Assembly: GCF_940670765.1 (NCBI RefSeq)
Contig: NZ_CALNVW010000031.1
Location: forward strand, 1-64,000
Source of the DNA: Streptomyces sp. A 4/2
GTDB taxonomy: Bacteria > Actinomycetota > Actinomycetes > Streptomycetales > Streptomycetaceae
Direction: 5' to 3'
Length of the DNA: 64,000 nucleotides
Shown here: positions 17,864 through 27,928 of the stretch, one piece after another
How the letters are laid out: each line of letters begins with the position of its first letter
Position numbering within the stretch: the first letter of the stretch is position 1
Position numbers and translations under genes: made by a program
The notes under the pieces: model-generated
The model's database searches: none
What the model was told of the DNA's origin: nothing
What the model saw: only the letters and a program-made list of their open reading frames with translations

Positions 17864-18322
17864 GTGCAATCTCCAGTCGAACGGCCACATCGCCCCTCGG
17901 GGCGCCTGTGTTGCAGTCAAGGGCTCTTTGGACAAGCGCCTGCGAGCGCTGACAAGCGCTGACGAGCGCTTGTGCCGGAGAACGGGCGGGGGTGGTGCCG
18001 TTCCGGCCGTCTCGGCAGCGAGTGTCCGAGCAGGATACGACGCACGTCGGTGATCCGCATGACGTGCCCGGCAACCTGGCTGAGCCGAACGAGTGAGCGT
18101 TGGGTGAGTGAAATGTGACCCCACGGTGAAGGTGCGCTGTACGTGGTGGAGACGCTGCTGTGCGTGGCCGGAAGCACCCTCCCGCTGGCGCTGATACCCT
18201 GGTAGCCCGTGGACCGGTGGTCACTGCGCCCCCGAACCCGCAGCGACGGCACCCCCGGAAATCTCCGGGGCCTCGTGCCGGTACGCATTCCAGATCGCGA
18301 CCACGGGAGCCCCCTCTTGGCC
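17864..18322. other. Divergent intergenic region between the GH15 gene and pyrG
   Basis: This 459-bp region holds the promoters of two divergent genes. It contains the tandem palindromes described separately. No convincing open frame, tRNA or riboswitch was recognised. The pyrG-proximal part (about 18060-18320) shows no clear attenuator hairpin with a T run. Confidence 0.6.
17931..17973. promoter_or_regulatory. Tandem palindromic operator-like repeats upstream of the GH15 gene
   Basis: Two adjacent 20-bp units, GACAAGCGCCTGCGAGCGCT and GACAAGCGCTGACGAGCGCT, differ at only three positions. The second forms a perfect inverted repeat ACAAGCGCT-N4-AGCGCTTGT (17952-17973). The spacing of two helical turns suggests cooperative binding of a dimeric regulator, for example a LacI- or GntR-type sugar regulator; the regulator itself is not identified. 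Confidence 0.6.
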
Positions 18323-19981
<1,659 letters not shown>

Positions 19982-20070
19982 TCCGCAGGAGCCGGGGCGA
20001 TACGGTTGACCGGGGCAGGGGCCGCATGAGGCGCTTGCCCCGGTTTCTGTCTTTTCGAGAGGACGCTTCC

Positions 20071-20700
20071 ATGGCCATCCAGGACACCGCCGAAGAGTGG
20101 CAGGTCACCGCGACCACGACCCCCTTCACCGGCAACAAGACCAGCGTCCGCACCGACGACGTGGTGATGCCGGACGGCACGGTCGTGCACCGTGACTACC
20201 AGGTCCACCCCGGATCGGTGGCGGTGCTCGCGCTGGACGGTGAGGGCCGGGTGATCGTGCTGCGGCAGTACCGGCACCCGGTACGCCAGAAGCTCTGGGA
20301 GATCCCGGCCGGTCTGCTCGACATCCCCGGCGAGAACCCGCTGCACGCGGCGCAGCGCGAGCTCTACGAGGAGGCGCACGTCAAGGCCGACGACTGGCGG
20401 GTGCTGACGGACGTCTACCCCACGCCCGGCGGCTGCGACGAGGCCGTACGGATCTTCCTCGCCCGGGAGGTCTCCGAGGCCGAGGGCGAGCGCTACGAGG
20501 TCTCCGAGGAGGAGGCCGACATGGAGCACGCCCGGGTGGCGCCCGCGGAGCTGGTACGGGGTGTACTCGCCGGTGAACTGCACAACACCTGCCTGGTCGT
20601 GGGCGTGCTGGCCCTCACCGCCGCGCTGCAGCAGGAGGGCGGCCTCGACGCGCTCCGCCCGGCCGACGCCCCCTGGCCCGCCCGCCCCTTCGAGGCGTAG
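20071..20700 (+). CDS. Nudix hydrolase, ADP-ribose pyrophosphatase type
   Basis: This 209-residue Nudix protein likely hydrolyses ADP-ribose to AMP and ribose 5-phosphate. The Nudix box starts at the G of PAGLLDIPGEN and ends in RELYEEAHV. It has one extra residue before the first conserved Glu and His in place of the usual Gly after EE. The catalytic REx2EE core is intact. The ATG at 20071 follows GAGAGGA with good spacing. It matches the position of mycobacterial Rv1700 next to pyrG. Confidence 0.92.
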   Translation: MAIQDTAEEWQVTATTTPFTGNKTSVRTDDVVMPDGTVVHRDYQVHPGSVAVLALDGEGRVIVLRQYRHPVRQKLWEIPAGLLDIPGENPLHAAQRELYEEAHVKADDWRVLTDVYPTPGGCDEAVRIFLAREVSEAEGERYEVSEEEADMEHARVAPAELVRGVLAGELHNTCLVVGVLALTAALQQEGGLDALRPADAPWPARPFEA

Positions 20701-20866
20701 GGAGCCGCGTACCCGACCGGATCCAGTCAATCGGATGATCTGCTGATCCAATCAGGGGATGTGCCCGCCCCGCTCCACCTGGTTCGTCTCGGTACGTGAA
20801 CTACGCTCGGCACCGTCCCGTCCGGGCCCCCGGCGGGCTGGTGCGCAGGCGGACGGAGCGAGGCCC

Positions 20867-22903
20867 GTGACGGATCAGGCGGTGGATTCGGTCGACCGGG
20901 TCACGGTGGCGAAGGCCTCCCGGACGGCCGGTCAGTTCTTCGGGAGGCAGCGGGAGTTGAAGTCCCTGCGCGCCGACATCGGGCGGGCCGGACTCGACAC
21001 CATGGCCGGCCGCAAGGGGACCCGCCCCCGGGTACTGCTGATCGCCGGAAGGCCCGGATCCGGGCGCAGCGCGCTCGCCGGTGAACTGGTCGGACAGCTC
21101 GCCGGCGACTACCCGGACGGCGTGCTGCGTGCCCGGCTGACGACTCCCGGCGGCGGGCGCGTCCCCGTCGAGCGGACCGCCCGCGAACTGCTCGGCGCTC
21201 TCGGCGTCCCGGCGCCCGCGGGCGCCGGGGAGGACGAACTCACCGAGCTGGTGCGCGAGGCACTCGCCGGACGCCGGACGCTGCTGTTCCTGGACGACGC
21301 GGTCGACGCCGAACAGGTCGATCCACTGCTGCCGGACATCTCCGAGTGCCTGGTCGTGGCCACTTCCACCGGCCCGCTGACCGGCATCCCCGACGTCCGG
21401 CCGTGCACCCTCGGCGGACTGGACACCGGTTCGGCCGTCGAGCTGCTGGGCCGCTTCGCGGGCGCCGTACGGATCACCGTCGACCCGCGGACTGCCGAGA
21501 CGCTCGCCGAGGAGTGCGGCGGGCAGCCGGCCGCACTGGTCCTGCTGGGCGGCTGGCTCGCCGCCAGGCCCATGCTGTCGGTCGCCGACGTCACCCAGCA
21601 GTTGCGGAACCTGCCCGACGAAGCGGAAGAGACCGAGGCGGTCCGTCCGCTGGCCCGTGCCTTCCGGTTCGTCTACGGCACGCTTCCGCAGCCTGCCGCC
21701 CGGATACTGCGACTGCTGGCCCTCGCGCCTGCCGGTCTCGCCGACGCGCACACCGCGTCCGCGCTGGCCGGCTGTTCCGTCTCCGCGGCCCGGTCCACGC
21801 TGGAGGACTTCGTGGCGCTCGGGCTGCTGCGCACACGCGGTGAGCTGTTCGAGGTGCCCGGCTGCCTGGCGCCGCTGCTGCGGGCCCTGATGGAGTCCCA
21901 GGACCGGGCCGCCGAGGTGCAGCTGGCCCGCGCGCGGATGCTGGAGCGGACCGTACGGCTGCTCCAGTCGTGCCGGGCGATCACCGATCCGGAGGGCTCG
22001 GCGGCCCGCCGGAAGCTGGCCGGGCTGCCCCGTACCCTGCGGTTCCCGAACGCCCCGGCCGCCGCCGAGTGGCTGCGGCTGCGGGAGCCCGTGCTGCTGG
22101 CGTCCGCCCGGCTGGCCGTCGAGGACGGCGAGCTCGACACCCTCGCCAGGCGACTGGTCGCCGCACTCGTCAGGGCGCTCTCCACGCACCGCGGCGCCGA
22201 GGCCGCCGCTCCCGAGCTGTACGGGCTCCACCAGCTGGTCCTCGGTGTCGCCGAGCGCCGGGGACTGCACCGGGAGCGGGCGGCGGCGCTGCTGAACCTG
22301 GCCGATCTGGACGCACGGACCGGCCGCACCCGGGATGCGCTGACCCGGTACCGGGCCGCACTGGACGCGGGACGTGCCGCGAACGACCCGTACGCGACCG
22401 GGCGGGCGACGGAATCCGTCGGGGGTGCCTACCAGGAGCTGGGGGACTGGCAGCGGGCCTGCGACTGGTACGGGCGGGCGCTGTCCCAGCGGCAGGCCCG
22501 GGGCGAACTGGCGGACGAGTCCCGGCTGTACGGACGGCTCGGCTCCGTGCACACCTACGCGGGGCGCTACGGCGAAGCGCTGCGCAGCTGGCGGGCCGCG
22601 GTGGCCGGCTACCGGCGGCTCGGTGACCTGCCGGGCCAGGCCAGGGCGCTCAGCGAGGTGGCCAGGGTGCAGGAGTACGCGGGGCGGCCGGAGGAGTCGC
22701 TCCGTACCTGCACGGAGGCGGTGGAGTGGGCGCGGCGGGCCGGCGACGAGCGGCTCCAGGCGGCACTGCACCTGCGGCTGGCCGACACCCTGGAGCGGCT
22801 CGGGGACTCCGCGGCGGCCCGACTGCACCGGGGTTCGGCTGAGAGATTGTTGGCTGATTCGCGATCTGCCTACGAAATCCGTGGTGTCTCGGCGGAAGAT
22901 TGA
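20867..22903 (+). CDS. STAND-type (NB-ARC-like) ATPase with TPR repeats
   Basis: This 678-residue protein has a P-loop region with GRPGSGRSAL (about residues 60-70), Walker B LLFLDDAVD (about 140), an NB-ARC/winged-helix-like section to about residue 340, then helical repeats with canonical TPR patterns in the last 250 residues. The P-loop has Arg where Lys is expected, so nucleotide hydrolysis may be impaired. Proteins of this build act as signal or scaffold proteins; no partner is evident here. The GTG start at 20867 follows GGAGCGAGG. Confidence 0.75.
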   Translation: MTDQAVDSVDRVTVAKASRTAGQFFGRQRELKSLRADIGRAGLDTMAGRKGTRPRVLLIAGRPGSGRSALAGELVGQLAGDYPDGVLRARLTTPGGGRVPVERTARELLGALGVPAPAGAGEDELTELVREALAGRRTLLFLDDAVDAEQVDPLLPDISECLVVATSTGPLTGIPDVRPCTLGGLDTGSAVELLGRFAGAVRITVDPRTAETLAEECGGQPAALVLLGGWLAARPMLSVADVTQQLRNLPDEAEETEAVRPLARAFRFVYGTLPQPAARILRLLALAPAGLADAHTASALAGCSVSAARSTLEDFVALGLLRTRGELFEVPGCLAPLLRALMESQDRAAEVQLARARMLERTVRLLQSCRAITDPEGSAARRKLAGLPRTLRFPNAPAAAEWLRLREPVLLASARLAVEDGELDTLARRLVAALVRALSTHRGAEAAAPELYGLHQLVLGVAERRGLHRERAAALLNLADLDARTGRTRDALTRYRAALDAGRAANDPYATGRATESVGGAYQELGDWQRACDWYGRALSQRQARGELADESRLYGRLGSVHTYAGRYGEALRSWRAAVAGYRRLGDLPGQARALSEVARVQEYAGRPEESLRTCTEAVEWARRAGDERLQAALHLRLADTLERLGDSAAARLHRGSAERLLADSRSAYEIRGVSAED

Positions 22904-23048
22904 TGCTTTGAAAGGCTAGACAGGGAGAAGCCCTTCATTAAACTGGTTTCGTCGCGTGTATCCGTGGTGCCTCCAGCTGTGCTGTGCATGTCCGGATATG
23001 TATGGCATCGCCAGAGATATCCCCCCTGATTCAAGGACCGTGATCGAC

Positions 23049-24164
23049 GTGAAGGTCGGCATCCCCCGCGAGGTCAAGAACAACGAGTTCCGGGTGGCCA
23101 TCACCCCCGCCGGTGTGCACGAGTTGGTGCGGCACGGTCATCAGGTGGTCATCGAGGAGAGCGCCGGAGTCGGCTCGGCCATCACGGACGAGGAGTACGT
23201 GGCGGCCGGGGCGCAGATCCTCCCCACCGCCGACGAGGTCTGGGCCACCGCTGATCTGCTGCTGAAGGTCAAGGAGCCGATCGCCGAGGAGTACCACCGC
23301 CTCCGCAAGGACCAGACGCTCTTCACGTACCTGCACCTCGCCGCCTCCCGTGAGTGCACGGACGCCCTGCTGGAGTCGGGCACCACGGCGATCGCGTACG
23401 AGACGGTCGAGACCGCCGGCCGTCAGCTGCCGCTGCTGGCCCCGATGTCCGAGGTCGCGGGCCGGCTCGCCCCGCAGGTCGGCGCCTACCACCTGATGCG
23501 TTCGGCGGGCGGTCGCGGTGTGCTGCCCGGCGGTGTTCCCGGTACGGCTGCGGGCGAGGCGGTCGTCATCGGCGGCGGCGTCTCCGGCTGGAACGCCACG
23601 CAGATCGCCATCGGCATGGGCTTCCACGTCACGCTGCTCGACAAGGACATCAACAAGCTCCGCGAGGCGGACAAGATCTTCGGCACCAAGGTGCAGACGA
23701 TCGTCTCCAACGCCTTCGAGCTGGAGAAGGCGGTCGTCGCGGCGGACCTCGTCATCGGCGCGGTCCTGATCCCCGGCGCCAAGGCTCCGAAGCTCGTCAC
23801 GAACGAGCTCGTCGCCAAGATGAAGCCCGGAAGTGTACTTGTCGACATTGCGATTGATCAGGGTGGCTGCTTCGAGGACTCGCATCCGACCACGCACGCC
23901 GACCCGACCTTCCAGGTCCACGATTCGGTGTTCTACTGTGTGGCGAATATGCCGGGTGCAGTGCCGCGTACGTCGACTTATGCCCTGACCAACGCCACGC
24001 TGCCGTACATCGTGGAGCTGGCGAACCGTGGCTGGGCCGACGCGCTGCGCCGGGACTCCGCGCTCGCGCTGGGGCTCAACACGCATGACGGGCAGGTCGT
24101 TTACGCCTCGGTGGCCGAGGCGCTCGGCCTTCCGCACACCGAACTGAGCACGCTGCTCGGCTGA
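23049..24164 (+). CDS. ald: Alanine dehydrogenase
   Basis: This 371-residue enzyme interconverts L-alanine and pyruvate plus ammonia with NAD. It begins VGIPREVKNNEFRVAITPAG, has the substrate lysine/histidine region LFTYLHLAAS, the NAD-binding IGGGVSGWNA motif, and DIAIDQGGCFE. The GTG at 23049 gives exactly the usual 371 residues; an in-frame GTG at 23040 is an alternative, and the AAGGA at 23033-23037 fits neither perfectly. It is followed by a strong hairpin. Developmental and nitrogen roles are known in this family. Confidence 0.95.
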   Translation: MKVGIPREVKNNEFRVAITPAGVHELVRHGHQVVIEESAGVGSAITDEEYVAAGAQILPTADEVWATADLLLKVKEPIAEEYHRLRKDQTLFTYLHLAASRECTDALLESGTTAIAYETVETAGRQLPLLAPMSEVAGRLAPQVGAYHLMRSAGGRGVLPGGVPGTAAGEAVVIGGGVSGWNATQIAIGMGFHVTLLDKDINKLREADKIFGTKVQTIVSNAFELEKAVVAADLVIGAVLIPGAKAPKLVTNELVAKMKPGSVLVDIAIDQGGCFEDSHPTTHADPTFQVHDSVFYCVANMPGAVPRTSTYALTNATLPYIVELANRGWADALRRDSALALGLNTHDGQVVYASVAEALGLPHTELSTLLG

Positions 24165-24195
24165 CGCGTCAACACGCGTCGTCAATCTCACGCAA

Positions 24196-24228
24196 CCGGC
24201 CGGACCTTGCCCGCGAAGGTCCGGCCGG
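24196..24228 (+). terminator. Hairpin terminator after ald
   Basis: A perfect 13-bp inverted repeat (24196-24208 with 24216-24228) and 7-nt loop lies just after the ald stop. There is no U tail, as is common in Streptomyces. Confidence 0.8.
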
Positions 24229-24386
24229 ACGTGCGTCCGCCCCCTTTGTGTGCCTCGTTCAACTAGCCTTGAACGTAACCCTTTAGCCGTTTCGTACACC
24301 CTCGAAACTTCCCGAGTGATCCCTGTGCGCCCTTGACATCGGGGTGTTGGGTTGCCGACACATCGGGCCGGGTCCGGCGGATTGTG

Positions 24387-24416
24387 TTGCTGCGGAGCGG
24401 TGACACGCCATAGAGT
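24387..24416 (+). promoter_or_regulatory. Probable housekeeping promoter of the parA-scpAB cluster
   Basis: TTGCTG at 24387-24392 and TAGAGT at 24411-24416 are separated by 18 bp and fit a sigma-HrdB promoter. The gene start is at 24493, leaving a leader of about 70 nt that contains an AAGGAGG ribosome-binding site. The rest of the 24165-24492 gap holds only the ald terminator; an isolated TTGACA at 24333 has no matching -10. Confidence 0.55.
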
Positions 24417-24492
24417 CGCCAACCGTCGGCATGGTGCCACGCTGACCTATCGATAAAGTTTCCTGGTCACGTCCAAGGAGGTAAGACGACTT

Positions 24493-25662
24493 GTGAATGA
24501 GTCGACATTTACTCCCGGGGGTGGTCAGCCAGGAATGCCTGTTCGGGGCCATGGCCCAGCGGGGCGCGAGGCTGTCGGCTCCGTCGCTGTCCGCGCCTTC
24601 GCGAGCCACCAGACCCACCAGCACATGACGACAGCCCACCAGAGTATGGACGGCCAACACGTGAACGCCAGGGCCGGCGACCGGAGTGGCGATACGACCA
24701 CCCATCTCGCCGTCTACAACGAGGTACCCGAGGGTCACTTCTACGACCCCGACGCCGAGTACGAGCCCGACCCGGAGTACGCGGCCACGCTCGCCCCCGA
24801 CGCTGCCCGCCAGCGCCGCGAGCGGATCGGCCCGACCGGACGGCCGCTGCCGTACTTCCCGATCCCGGGACCGCTGACCGACCACGGTCCCGCCAAGATC
24901 ATCGCGATGTGCAACCAGAAGGGCGGCGTGGGCAAGACCACGTCGACCATCAATCTGGGCGCCGCTCTCGCCGAGTACGGACGAAGGGTGCTGCTGGTCG
25001 ACTTCGACCCGCAGGGCGCGCTGTCCGTCGGTCTCGGCGTGAACCCGATGGAGCTCGACCTCACCGTCTACAACCTGCTCATGGAGCGGGGCATGGCGGC
25101 GGACGAGGTCCTGCTCAAGACCGCAGTGCCCAACATGGACCTGCTGCCGAGCAACATCGACCTGTCGGCCGCCGAGGTGCAGCTCGTCAGCGAGGTGGCC
25201 CGTGAGTCCACGCTCCAGCGGGCGCTCAAGCCGCTGATGCAGGACTACGACTACATCGTGATCGACTGCCAGCCGTCACTCGGTCTGCTGACCGTGAACG
25301 CGCTGACGGCCGCTCACAAGGTGATCGTGCCGCTGGAGTGCGAGTTCTTCGCGCTGCGTGGCGTCGCGCTGCTGACCGAGACCATCGAGAAGGTCCAGGA
25401 ACGGCTCAACCCGGAGCTGGAACTCGACGGGATCCTCGCCACGATGTACGACTCCCGAACGGTGCACAGCCGTGAGGTGCTCGCGCGCGTCGTCGAAGCC
25501 TTCGACAACCACGTGTACCACACAGTGATCGGACGGACGGTGCGCTTCCCGGAGACCACGGTCGCCGGTGAGCCCATCACGACGTACGCCTCCAACTCGG
25601 TCGGCGCCGCCGCTTACCGTCAGCTCGCCAGGGAGGTGCTCGCCCGGTGTCACGCCGAGTGA
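24493..25662 (+). CDS. ParA family chromosome-partitioning ATPase (orphan)
   Basis: This 389-residue ATPase has the deviant Walker A QKGGVGKTT (about residues 141-149), Walker A' VDFDPQGALS, and Walker B YIVIDCQPSLG. A variable N-terminal tail of about 130 residues, rich in His, Gln and acidic residues, precedes the ATPase. It is not beside a parB-oriC locus but heads the scpA-scpB cluster, as in other actinobacteria (Rv1708 position). A role in chromosome segregation or in loading the SMC complex is inferred. The GTG start follows AAGGAGG. Confidence 0.92.
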   Translation: MNESTFTPGGGQPGMPVRGHGPAGREAVGSVAVRAFASHQTHQHMTTAHQSMDGQHVNARAGDRSGDTTTHLAVYNEVPEGHFYDPDAEYEPDPEYAATLAPDAARQRRERIGPTGRPLPYFPIPGPLTDHGPAKIIAMCNQKGGVGKTTSTINLGAALAEYGRRVLLVDFDPQGALSVGLGVNPMELDLTVYNLLMERGMAADEVLLKTAVPNMDLLPSNIDLSAAEVQLVSEVARESTLQRALKPLMQDYDYIVIDCQPSLGLLTVNALTAAHKVIVPLECEFFALRGVALLTETIEKVQERLNPELELDGILATMYDSRTVHSREVLARVVEAFDNHVYHTVIGRTVRFPETTVAGEPITTYASNSVGAAAYRQLAREVLARCHAE

Positions 25663-26204
25663 GTCTGCCGGGGGCCGACGAACTGTTCCGTACGACCGGA
25701 GGGATGGCGCTTCAGTCGTCGTCCCCCCGGCGGCCGGTCAACGGCGAGCCCCGGGTGCCGGGTCCGGCGGGCGAGAGCGATTCAGCCGCTTCCGCCGCCG
25801 AACGGACCGAGCCCGCGGCGGCGGAGCACGCCACCGCCGTGGCGGAACCGGCGGAGCCCCGCAGCCGTACGGCCGAAGCGGAGGCGGCGACCAGCCGCAG
25901 ACCGCAGGAGGTGCGCCCGATGAGCGCGCCCGTCGCGCCGGCGGCCCAGCAGCGCCGCCGGGGCGGCGGCAGGGGAGCCAACCGGCGCCCCACCGGGCGG
26001 GAGCGGCACGACGAGAAGATCACGGTCTACGTCTCGGCCGAGGAACTGATGGATCTGGAACACGCACGGCTGGTGCTGCGCGGGGAACACGGCCTCGCCG
26101 TGGACCGCGGGCGCATCGTCCGGGAGGCGGTCGCCGTCGTGCTCGCGGACCTGGAGTCCCGCGGCGACGCGAGCATTCTCGTACGGCGGCTGCGCGGACG
26201 CTGA
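25647..26204 (+). CDS. ParA-associated hypothetical, possible ribbon-helix-helix DNA-binding protein
   Basis: This 185-residue protein overlaps the parA-like gene by 16 bp. Residues 1 to about 115 are disordered and rich in Ala, Glu, Pro and Arg with a basic patch (QQRRRGGGRGANRR). The C-terminal 65 residues (KITVYVSAEELMDLEHAR, then RGRIVREAVAVVLADLE) look like an RHH fold: one strand followed by two helices. It could be the DNA-binding partner of the orphan ParA, in place of ParB. This is inference from position and pattern. Confidence 0.7.
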   Translation: MSRRVSLPGADELFRTTGGMALQSSSPRRPVNGEPRVPGPAGESDSAASAAERTEPAAAEHATAVAEPAEPRSRTAEAEAATSRRPQEVRPMSAPVAPAAQQRRRGGGRGANRRPTGRERHDEKITVYVSAEELMDLEHARLVLRGEHGLAVDRGRIVREAVAVVLADLESRGDASILVRRLRGR

Positions 26205-26258
26205 ACGGCTGCGCGCCGGTAGCCTTCCCGCGCCCGCACTTCCGTACCCTGGACCGCG

Positions 26259-27320
26259 ATGCCCACCGACGACTCCGCCCAGCCGCGCCGCCGCGCCCTG
26301 GGCCGCGGGCCGGGTACCGGGGCCGGGAGTGCGGGGGCGCCCGAGCCGGAGACACGGCCCGCGCCGCCACCTCACGGCAGCGCGAACGAACCGCCCCGAA
26401 CCACGGAACCGGCCCCGGCTCCGCCCGTTCCGCCCGAACCGGCTCCGCCCGTACCTGCCTCGCACGAACCTGTGCCCGCCCCCGCCCCGGAGGGCCCCGC
26501 CGAGCCCGACGACGGCCGGTTCCGGGTCCGGCTGGCGAATTTCGAGGGGCCCTTCGACCTGCTGCTCCAGCTGATCTCCAAGCACAAGCTGGACGTCACC
26601 GAGATCGCCCTGTCCAAGGTCACCGACGAGTTCATGGCACACATCCGGGCCATGGGCGCCGCATGGGACCTGGACCAGACCACGGAGTTCCTGGTGGTCG
26701 CCGCCACCCTGCTCGACCTCAAGGCGGCGCGGCTGCTGCCCGCGGCCGAGATCGAGGACGAGGCCGACCTGGCGCTGCTGGAGGCGCGCGACCTGCTCTT
26801 CGCGCGGCTGCTCCAGTACCGCGCGTACAAGCAGATCGCGGACATCTTCAGTGAGCGGCTGGAAGCGGAGGGCAGGCGGTATCCGCGGACCGTGGGCCTG
26901 GAACCGCACCATGCCGAACTGCTGCCCGAGGTCGTCATCAGCATCGGTGCCGAGGGGTTCGCCCGGCTCGCGGCGAAGGCGATGCAGCCGCGGGCCGCAC
27001 CACAGATCTACGTGGACCACATCCACGCGCCGCTGGTCTCCGTGCAGGAGCAGGCGGAGATCGTGATCGCCCGGCTGCGGGCCGGCGGAGACGTGAGTTT
27101 CCGCACGCTCACCGAGGACGCGGCGGACACCCTCACCGTGGTGGCCCGCTTCCTCGCCCTGCTGGAGCTCTACCGCGAGAAGGCGGTCGCGCTGGACCAG
27201 GAGGAGGCACTCGGCGAGCTGCTGGTGCGCTGGACCGGCGCTGACGGCGCGGAGCCCGTGGTCACCGACGAGTTCGACCAGTCCGACCCGTCCGAGCAAG
27301 TTGCCGAGGAGAAGGCGTGA
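26259..27320 (+). CDS. scpA: Segregation and condensation protein A
   Basis: This 353-residue kleisin of the SMC-ScpAB condensin has a Pro/Glu-rich N-terminal extension of about 85 residues. The ScpA core starts with FRVRLANFEGPFDLLLQLI, which is diagnostic, continues with LDVTEIALSKVTDEF and TEFLVVAATLLDLKA, and ends in a C-terminal winged helix. It bridges the SMC heads and compacts the chromosome. It overlaps scpB by 4 bp (GTGA). Confidence 0.95.
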   Translation: MPTDDSAQPRRRALGRGPGTGAGSAGAPEPETRPAPPPHGSANEPPRTTEPAPAPPVPPEPAPPVPASHEPVPAPAPEGPAEPDDGRFRVRLANFEGPFDLLLQLISKHKLDVTEIALSKVTDEFMAHIRAMGAAWDLDQTTEFLVVAATLLDLKAARLLPAAEIEDEADLALLEARDLLFARLLQYRAYKQIADIFSERLEAEGRRYPRTVGLEPHHAELLPEVVISIGAEGFARLAAKAMQPRAAPQIYVDHIHAPLVSVQEQAEIVIARLRAGGDVSFRTLTEDAADTLTVVARFLALLELYREKAVALDQEEALGELLVRWTGADGAEPVVTDEFDQSDPSEQVAEEKA

Positions 27321-27928
27321 GTGATCTCAAGCCCGCGCTCGAAGCGGTCCTGATGGTCGTCGACGAACCGGCCACCGAGGAACACCTGGCCAAGGTGCTC
27401 GACCGGCCCCGGCGTGAGATCGCCGACGCGCTGCGGGAACTGTCCGACGAGTACACGGTCCAGGGGCGGGGGTTCGACCTGCGGCTGGTCGCGGGCGGCT
27501 GGCGGTTCTACACCCGGCCCGAGTACGCCGAAGCAGTCGAGAGCTTCGTTCTGGACGGGCAGCAGGCCCGGCTCACCCAGGCCGCCCTGGAGACGCTCGC
27601 GGTGGTCGCCTACCGGCAGCCGGTGAGCCGTTCACGGGTCTCCGCGGTCCGCGGAGTGAACTGTGACGGGGTCATGCGGACCCTCCTCCAGCGCGGTCTG
27701 GTGGAGGAGGCGGGCGCGGAACCCGAAACAGGTGCGATCCTGTACAGGACGACGAACTACTTTCTGGAGCGGATGGGCCTGCGAGGCCTGGACGAGCTCC
27801 CGGAGCTCGCGCCCTTCCTTCCGGAGGCGGATGCGATCGAGGCCGAGACACAAGAAGGTGTGCCGTCGTTCGATCCGGATGCACCGTACGGTCCGGACAC
27901 CGACGCAGACGACAAGACGGAACTTTGA
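27317..27928 (+). CDS. scpB: Segregation and condensation protein B
   Basis: This 203-residue partner of ScpA has two winged-helix domains, with LKPALEAVLMVVDEPA at the start and the conserved ETLAVVAYRQPVSRSRVSAV and TNYFLERMGLRGLDELP segments. It dimerises on ScpA. Translation is coupled at both ends: it starts within the scpA stop and its TGA (27926-27928) overlaps the ATG of the pseudouridine synthase gene. Confidence 0.95.
   Translation: MSDLKPALEAVLMVVDEPATEEHLAKVLDRPRREIADALRELSDEYTVQGRGFDLRLVAGGWRFYTRPEYAEAVESFVLDGQQARLTQAALETLAVVAYRQPVSRSRVSAVRGVNCDGVMRTLLQRGLVEEAGAEPETGAILYRTTNYFLERMGLRGLDELPELAPFLPEADAIEAETQEGVPSFDPDAPYGPDTDADDKTEL

Noticed and set aside
24333..24338. TTGACA as -35 of the parA-like gene
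   Set aside because: No -10 box occurs at 16-19 bases downstream; TTGCTG with TAGAGT fits better.
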